Assembly: GCA_021790695.1 (NCBI GenBank)
Contig: JAJYGJ010000166.1
Location: 1-17,651 of the forward strand
Direction of reading: 5' to 3'
Source: Nitrospirota bacterium
GTDB lineage: Bacteria > Nitrospirota > Thermodesulfovibrionia > Thermodesulfovibrionales > JdFR-88
DNA: 17,651 nucleotides
The translations under genes were made by a program, and so were the position numbers. A model generated the notes under the pieces. That model was not told the DNA's origin and made no database searches. It was given only the letters and a program-made list of their open reading frames with translations. Positions 14,125 to 17,651 of the stretch are shown in pieces. Position 1 is the first letter of the stretch. Each line of letters starts with the position of its first letter.

Positions 14125-14140
14125 TGGCATGATGCTTGCT
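14125..14140 (+). promoter_or_regulatory. Sigma-54 (-24/-12) promoter of PEP-CTERM gene 2
   Basis: TGGCATGATGCTTGCT has GG (14126-14127) and GC (14138-14139) 10 bases apart. It differs from the PEP-CTERM gene 1 promoter at two of 16 positions. It predicts a start near 14151 and a leader of about 55 bases. Confidence 0.87.
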
Positions 14141-14205
14141 TAATACATTACGTCAAAACAAAGGGCATTCAACATAAAAACAGATACGAAGAAAGGAGAA
14201 AGAAA

Positions 14206-14895
14206 ATGAAAAAGTTTTTTGTAGTAATGGTTTCCTTCGTCTTTGTCTTGCTGGCGCAGGCGCAGTTCGCCCACGCCACTCCGACGCTCGTATTGTACGA
14301 CACTGCAACTGGCGCAACAGGTACGGGTATCAGCAATCCCAATGGCACCGCGTTTTTTGATGGGAACATAGGAGGAAACTGGACCGTTGTTCTCACCACG
14401 GGGAGTACATATACAGCGCTGGGTTCTGCTACAGATCCAAACATGGACTTGTCTGTTACCAGCGCAAAGTACACCGGGACAGCGCCCACCACGCTTGACA
14501 TACTTTTTTACGATAATGGTTACACTTACAGCGGCGGATTCACATCGACGGCCAAGGTGACAGATTTTGCCGATATGGCTCTCGGCAGCTATGTCGATTT
14601 CTCAACGGGTTATACTTCTACTCCTGGCCTCCCCCCTACCGGGGTCACAGTAATTGATACCACCGGCAACTTATACGCACCAATTATTCCCGACACCACC
14701 GTATCTGGCATCGGGACCCTCGTCCCAACGGACTATTTTGGGGAGCTGGACCAAATTTATGCCGCGGGCCCCAGTTACGCCGCGAGCCTGGATTACCATA
14801 CCGAAGTCCCCGAGCCGGGTACTTTCCTTCTTCTCGGCCTCGGCCTTCTGGCCTTTGCGATAGTCGGCAGCAAGCTTGCCAAACAAAACGCCTAG
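14206..14895 (+). CDS. PEP-CTERM sorting-domain surface protein 2
   Basis: This exported protein (229 residues) has a signal peptide (MKKFFVVMVSFVFVLLAQAQ, likely cleaved after AHA). Its PEP-CTERM sorting signal is VPEPGT followed by FLLLGLGLLAFAIVG. The tail SKLAKQNA has only two lysines and lacks the usual arginine cluster, so processing efficiency may differ from protein 1. The mature region (about 180 residues) is rich in Thr, Gly, Asp and Tyr (TATGATGTGISNPNGTAFF; YDNGYTYSGGFTSTAKV), lacks Cys, and looks like a beta-sandwich surface protein. I recognise no enzyme motif, and it shows no clear similarity to protein 1 outside the signals. AAAGGAG precedes the ATG. The gene is monocistronic between a sigma-54 promoter and a terminator. 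Confidence 0.9.
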   Translation: MKKFFVVMVSFVFVLLAQAQFAHATPTLVLYDTATGATGTGISNPNGTAFFDGNIGGNWTVVLTTGSTYTALGSATDPNMDLSVTSAKYTGTAPTTLDILFYDNGYTYSGGFTSTAKVTDFADMALGSYVDFSTGYTSTPGLPPTGVTVIDTTGNLYAPIIPDTTVSGIGTLVPTDYFGELDQIYAAGPSYAASLDYHTEVPEPGTFLLLGLGLLAFAIVGSKLAKQNA

Positions 14896-14916
14896 AACCC
14901 GAACCGATTATTATTC

Positions 14917-14945
14917 AAAAGGGGGCGCAAGCCCCCTTTTTTTTT
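14917..14945 (+). terminator. Intrinsic terminator of PEP-CTERM gene 2
   Basis: AAAAGGGGGC (14917-14926), a GCAA tetraloop and GCCCCCTTTT form a 10-bp perfect stem within a run of nine Ts. The stem is A-flanked on the other side, so it could also stop transcripts coming from prsK. Its T-run merges into the first box of the third enhancer copy. Confidence 0.93.
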
Positions 14946-14968
14946 ACAGTTTCCCAGATTGTCTTACA
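14943..14968 (+). promoter_or_regulatory. Candidate PrsR enhancer, copy 3 (orphan)
   Basis: TTTACA (14943-14948) and CTTACA (14963-14968) are 20 bp apart. TTACAGTTT after the first box and TTACA-x-CTAT around the second match copy 2 (14036-14066). No gene follows. The first box is 88 bp before the degraded promoter. Confidence 0.55.
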
Positions 14969-15029
14969 GCTATACTTCCTTCCACTCACAGGCTTTAAAA
15001 AATTGCCTGAAAATCAGATAGTTCAGCTC

Positions 15030-15045
15030 CGTCATGATGATTGTT
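15030..15045 (+). promoter_or_regulatory. Degraded sigma-54 promoter (third copy)
   Basis: CGTCATGATGATTGTT aligns with TGGCATGATGGTTGCA of PEP-CTERM gene 1. CATGATG is kept, but the essential GG has become GT (15031-15032) and GC has become GT (15043-15044). The position relative to the box pair is the same as in the two intact copies, so I read it as a dead promoter. Confidence 0.6.
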
Positions 15046-15049
15046 TCCA

Positions 15050-15157
15050 TTATTGGGAAGAATTTATGCTCTTTTTGCTTCTCCCCGCCGCTGTCCGGCC
15101 TTTTATCAGGTCCCTCGTGTCAGCAATAAGCCTGGAATGATTCAGGATGAGGTCCGG
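15050..15157 (-). pseudogene. 3' fragment of a second nucleotide-sugar dehydrogenase gene
   Basis: On the minus strand one frame reads LILNHSRLIADTRDLIK, then GRTAAGRSKKSINSSQ and stop (15050). The first part matches FILEHSKLIVDTRNLIK of the intact dehydrogenase (residues 405-421) at 12 of 17 positions, and the basic tail ending resembles the intact GKVKKA. Only the last 35 or so codons survive; the preceding roughly 400 are missing and replaced by a prsR fragment. The divergence shows an old paralogue or a transferred relative, not a recent copy. Confidence 0.82.
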
Positions 15158-15327
15158 AGATTCCGCAATGATAACGGCCCTCTTGCACCCTGTTTTCAAG
15201 CTCCCTTATGTTATCGGTTATGGGATTCCAGGAACCCGCGGGCTAACACGCTCAGTCCTTGTTATTCTTTTTTTGAGCAGTGTCACCTAAAACTTCAGGG
15301 CCGTGTTTTCTGAAAAGAGAACGCGCG
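15154..15327 (-). pseudogene. Internal fragment of a second prsR gene
   Basis: Minus-strand frames give GDTAQKK, GLSVLARGFLES, NIRELENRVQ and RAVIIAESP. They align in order with GETLSKK, GLSAPAREFVRS, NVRELENRLQ and RAVIMAESP of intact PrsR (about residues 337-381). At least two frameshifts and a stop interrupt it: an extra A lies in the CAAGAGG corresponding to CAGAGG, and the WPG of the SWPGN motif is lost. The receiver domain, Walker motifs and helix-turn-helix are gone. It starts directly after the prsK stop, where an intact prsR is normally found, and runs into the dehydrogenase fragment at a junction around 15148-15157. Confidence 0.82.
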
Positions 15328-17421
15328 TCAAGCGGGTTTGATGCGGGGATGATGGCTTAAGGGCCCGTATCCCGGCCGTCCGGGGGGAGGCGTGACGTCC
15401 AGAGGTAAACGGACCATGAAGGTCGAGCCCGCGCCTTCCCTGCTCTCCACCTCTATCCGCCCCCCGTGGGACTCGACGATCTGTTTGCATTGATAGAGCC
15501 CTATGCCGAGGCCTTTCGTCTTTGTGGTCCTGAAAGGCTTGAATATCCCATTTCGGAGAAAGTCGTCCGTCATCCCGCAGCCGCTGTCCCTTGTCATGAT
15601 GGAGGCGAATCCGTCATCCGTCCCCGTCGTGATGGTGATCGTCCCTTCACCGGCGATTGCCTCAACGGAATTCAAAAGCAGATTTAATATTACCTTCTTG
15701 ATCTCCTCCCGGTCTATCATGGCGATGGCACGGCCCCCCCCGCAGGTTATGGCGACCCTGTTGGTCGTCCTTGAGATTTCCTTCGCGGTCTCCTGCGCCA
15801 GCTCGTAAAGGTCCACCGGCTCCGGCCTCAAGGCCTGCATTTCCCCCTTCAGCTTCAACCGCCTCACGAGAGCGAGCATCCTGGCCAGCGTATTCTGGAC
15901 GGTGGTGATCATGTCCTCCTGGAAGGCGGGATCGGAGATATGGCGCCTGGCGTTTTCAACCATCAGCGACAGGGAAGACGTCATATTCTTGAGGTCGTGT
16001 ACGACAAAGGAAGACATCTTCGCCATCGCGGCGACCTCTCTCGTCTGCGAAAGCTCGTCTGAAAGCCCGAAAATCCGCAGCGCCACGGACGCCTGTTTCG
16101 CAAGACTCTTCATGATGTCGAAATCCTCGTATATGAGTTTTTCGAAAGAAAGCTGTCTGCCCAGCAAAATGAACCCCATAAGCTCGTTTCCCGCGGCAAG
16201 GGGCACGACCAGGCAGGCTCCCGCGCGGCTGAAGAATGAGGCCTCCCCGGCCGTCAGCGCGCATTCTCCATCCGCCGGATTGAGGACCCTCTGTTTTTCC
16301 AGGAAGTAGGAGACCAGGCCCGGGGAAAGACCGGTTTCCTCCACTTCGGCCGGCATGTAACGGTTGCTGGAAAGCACATATGCGTTTCGTTCCCTGCTCC
16401 AGAGGTAAAGCGCTGCGCCCCTGAGGCCGAAGACGTCCGCGAACGCCGCAAGGATCGCATCCTCCAGTTCCCCGATGGTCCCGCAGCCGGCCAGACTGTC
16501 GGTAAACGAAAGCCAGACGTCACGGTAGTCGTGTTTCCGGGCGAAAAAATTCTTGTTTACGAAGACCTTCACTTCCCTTCTGAACTGGGCGGACAAAAGA
16601 AGGATGACCGTAAAAATCCCGGCGGCAAACAGGATAAAGGCATAGAGGCCGCTTCCGAAGGATATGCCGAGATATCTTATCCCCACGCCTATCAGGCCCA
16701 GGCTTATAAGATAGCCCCCCACCAGAAAGGCGGCCACGGAGCGGTAGAGGATGTACCTTGAAACCCTAACGCCGGCGGCCCCGCCCCGGAAAACCCGGGA
16801 ATAAAGTATCAGGACCGTGGAGAGGATGATTACGCCGGATTTTACCGGCAGGAGGCCGGTGTTTATCGACCGGTAGAGGAGGCCCTGGCTGTAATAAAAA
16901 ATAAAGTCAATGAAAATGGCCGCGTATCCGATAACCTCGAATTTGATCCTCCATTTATCCATGCCGTATACGGCCCTGAACATCGCCTCCAGGCTGAATA
17001 CGGAAATCACACAGTAAATAAGTATGCCCAGGTAGAACCAGTAGCCCGCGGCCCCCAGGGGGACCATGCCGCCCGGCGCGCGCACCGGGAAAAAATACCA
17101 CGCCGGCAGAAGGGCCGCGCCCGCCGGAAAGACGAGCGTAAAGGCGGCCAGCGCCTTTATGGATGTGGGCAGTGCGCGAAAGGGCCTTTCGCGCCCCAGG
17201 GAAAGGCCCAGCAGCAGCGCCGCCGCCGGCAGGAGCGATTCCAGAAACAAATCGGGCGTCACTAAAAGCCCCCGGCCGCCGGCAAACAGGTTCTGCGCCT
17301 CGATCAGCGAAAAAACGGCAACCGGCAACGAGAGGAACTTGTTGCTTTTCCCGGCCAGTATATGGGCGCAGAGCGCCAGAAGAAGCAGCGAAGCGACCCC
17401 TGACAGTATCAGCTCAAACAT
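15328..17421 (-). CDS. prsK: PEP-CTERM system sensor histidine kinase PrsK
   Basis: PrsK is the membrane sensor kinase paired with PrsR. Residues 1-280 contain eight or nine hydrophobic spans (for example 4-22, 62-78, 126-145, 194-208, 228-248, 258-277). Residues about 300-450 form a GAF-like domain (LEDAILAAFADVFGLRGAAL; ACLVVPLAAGNELMGFILLG). The kinase core has the phospho-acceptor His475 in SSFVVHDLKNM, N-box LLNLLLNSVEAI, G1 box DSGCGM (612-617), F-box IFKPFRTTK and G2 box GLGIGL (637-642), all intact. The length of 697 is normal for the family. ATG 17421 follows AAGGGGATGG. The terminal extension TPPPGRPGYGPLSHHPRI lies beyond the ATPase domain. The gene is unlinked from the working prsR by about 2.7 kb and opposite-strand genes, with only a prsR fragment behind it. 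Confidence 0.92.
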   Translation of the reverse strand: MFELILSGVASLLLLALCAHILAGKSNKFLSLPVAVFSLIEAQNLFAGGRGLLVTPDLFLESLLPAAALLLGLSLGRERPFRALPTSIKALAAFTLVFPAGAALLPAWYFFPVRAPGGMVPLGAAGYWFYLGILIYCVISVFSLEAMFRAVYGMDKWRIKFEVIGYAAIFIDFIFYYSQGLLYRSINTGLLPVKSGVIILSTVLILYSRVFRGGAAGVRVSRYILYRSVAAFLVGGYLISLGLIGVGIRYLGISFGSGLYAFILFAAGIFTVILLLSAQFRREVKVFVNKNFFARKHDYRDVWLSFTDSLAGCGTIGELEDAILAAFADVFGLRGAALYLWSRERNAYVLSSNRYMPAEVEETGLSPGLVSYFLEKQRVLNPADGECALTAGEASFFSRAGACLVVPLAAGNELMGFILLGRQLSFEKLIYEDFDIMKSLAKQASVALRIFGLSDELSQTREVAAMAKMSSFVVHDLKNMTSSLSLMVENARRHISDPAFQEDMITTVQNTLARMLALVRRLKLKGEMQALRPEPVDLYELAQETAKEISRTTNRVAITCGGGRAIAMIDREEIKKVILNLLLNSVEAIAGEGTITITTGTDDGFASIMTRDSGCGMTDDFLRNGIFKPFRTTKTKGLGIGLYQCKQIVESHGGRIEVESREGAGSTFMVRLPLDVTPPPGRPGYGPLSHHPRIKPA

Positions 17422-17466
17422 GTCCGCCCATCCCCTTTTCCAAGGCTACCTGAGATTGAAGAATAC

Positions 17467-17502
17467 CAAATTGTGTCATAGCAAATAAACAAATTTTGTC
17501 AT
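17467..17502. repeat. Direct repeat upstream of prsK
   Basis: CAAATTGTGTCAT (17467-17479) and CAAATTTTGTCAT (17490-17502) match at 12 of 13 positions with starts 23 bp apart. They lie 46-81 bases upstream of prsK ATG, so they could be an operator or a chance repeat. I see no -24/-12 promoter or gene in the remaining bases 17422-17651. Confidence 0.3.
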
Positions 17503-17651
17503 CCTCCATTCGTGACAGGTGCATTTCCGTGACGCCGGTTACAGGCTGCGCATCAAATCGGCCATATGCATACGGCATGCTTTTTGCCATTACCCATTCG
17601 CAATGAAACGGCAGAGGATACGGATATCTTTAAGCGCGGGGACTACGATTT

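Larger units (their letters stand above)
13898..14205. other. Divergent regulatory region between sqdB and PEP-CTERM gene 2
   Basis: About 310 bases carry no gene. The region holds a possible -10 for the sqdB operon on the minus strand, a cluster of TTACA/TGTAA boxes, the plus-strand sigma-54 promoter and the leader of the second PEP-CTERM gene. Composition turns clearly AT-rich between about 14040 and 14200. Confidence 0.75.
14896..15327. other. Relic region between PEP-CTERM gene 2 and prsK
   Basis: About 430 bases carry no intact gene. The region holds the PEP-CTERM gene 2 terminator, a third enhancer box pair, a mutated sigma-54 promoter, and minus-strand fragments of a dehydrogenase and a prsR gene. 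Each is listed separately. Confidence 0.8.

Noticed and set aside
15056..15072. GG-N10-GC match (GGAAGAATTTATGC) as the third sigma-54 promoter
   Set aside because: Only the invariant dinucleotides fit; flanking bases do not match TGGCACG or TTGC. It lies inside the dehydrogenase fossil, and the CATGATG-containing relic at 15030 fits the expected distance to the box pair better.
15270..15312. KHG-containing frame near 15310 as the C-terminus of the prsR fossil
   Set aside because: It resembled MKKHGI at the end of PrsR, but then the order of fragments would be reversed. The GDTAQKK alignment to GETLSKK upstream of GLS explains the stretch in the correct order.
15041..15313. Plus-strand 90-codon open frame between PEP-CTERM gene 2 and prsK
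   Set aside because: It runs antisense to the prsR and dehydrogenase fossils, has no ribosome-binding site, and its sequence is explained by those fragments.
1..17651. CRISPR array, tRNA, rRNA, transposase or integrase
   Set aside because: I saw no regularly spaced repeats of suitable length, no cloverleaf sequence and no mobile-element protein motif. The fossil region shows deletion scars but no insertion-sequence ends.

Overview
The window comes from a Gram-negative, flagellated bacterium that carries the PEP-CTERM/exosortase surface-protein system. The L- and P-ring genes and a FlgH lipobox show an outer membrane. Two proteins end in VPEPGT, a membrane span and a basic tail, and a PrsK/PrsR-type two-component pair is present. 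Frequent AGG and ATA codons in a moderately GC-rich genome would suit a Nitrospirota or Desulfobacterota relative, but this is only a guess; no rRNA or exosortase gene is present to fix it.

Bases 121-8742 (minus strand) hold a late flagellar cluster in the order flgF-flgG-flgA-flgH-flgI-flgJ-flgM-flgN-flgK-flgL. It encodes the rod, P and L rings, rod cap/muramidase, anti-sigma factor, chaperone and hook-filament junction. A -24/-12 (sigma-54) promoter lies directly before flgF, and a sigma-28-type promoter lies before flgM. flgJ carries a lysozyme/SLT-like domain behind a linker built from a 15-bp tandem repeat, and the same unit also appears in flgN.

Bases 8743-9195 form a divergent regulatory region. 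A second -24/-12 promoter fires the other way into a PEP-CTERM gene (9196-9846). Next comes a minus-strand operon: a UDP-sulfoquinovose synthase homologue (sqdB), prsR, and a nucleotide-sugar 6-dehydrogenase. A second PEP-CTERM gene (14206-14895) has the same promoter architecture. The minus-strand prsK sensor kinase (15328-17421) closes the window.

The two PEP-CTERM promoters share an upstream pair of TTACA boxes exactly 20 bp apart, about 90 bp before the -24 element. This is a good candidate for the PrsR-binding enhancer. PrsK would sense a signal, phosphorylate PrsR, and PrsR would activate sigma-54 polymerase at these genes, while the sugar enzymes feed an acidic, possibly sulfonated, surface polysaccharide.

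The most striking region is 14943-15327, between the second PEP-CTERM gene and prsK. It is a graveyard of a further copy of the module. It contains a third box pair at the same spacing, a -24/-12 promoter with both invariant dinucleotides mutated, no coding gene behind it, and then decayed fragments of a second prsR fused to the end of a second dehydrogenase gene. It implies that prsK once had its own adjacent prsR, which was lost while a diverged prsR in the sugar operon was kept.
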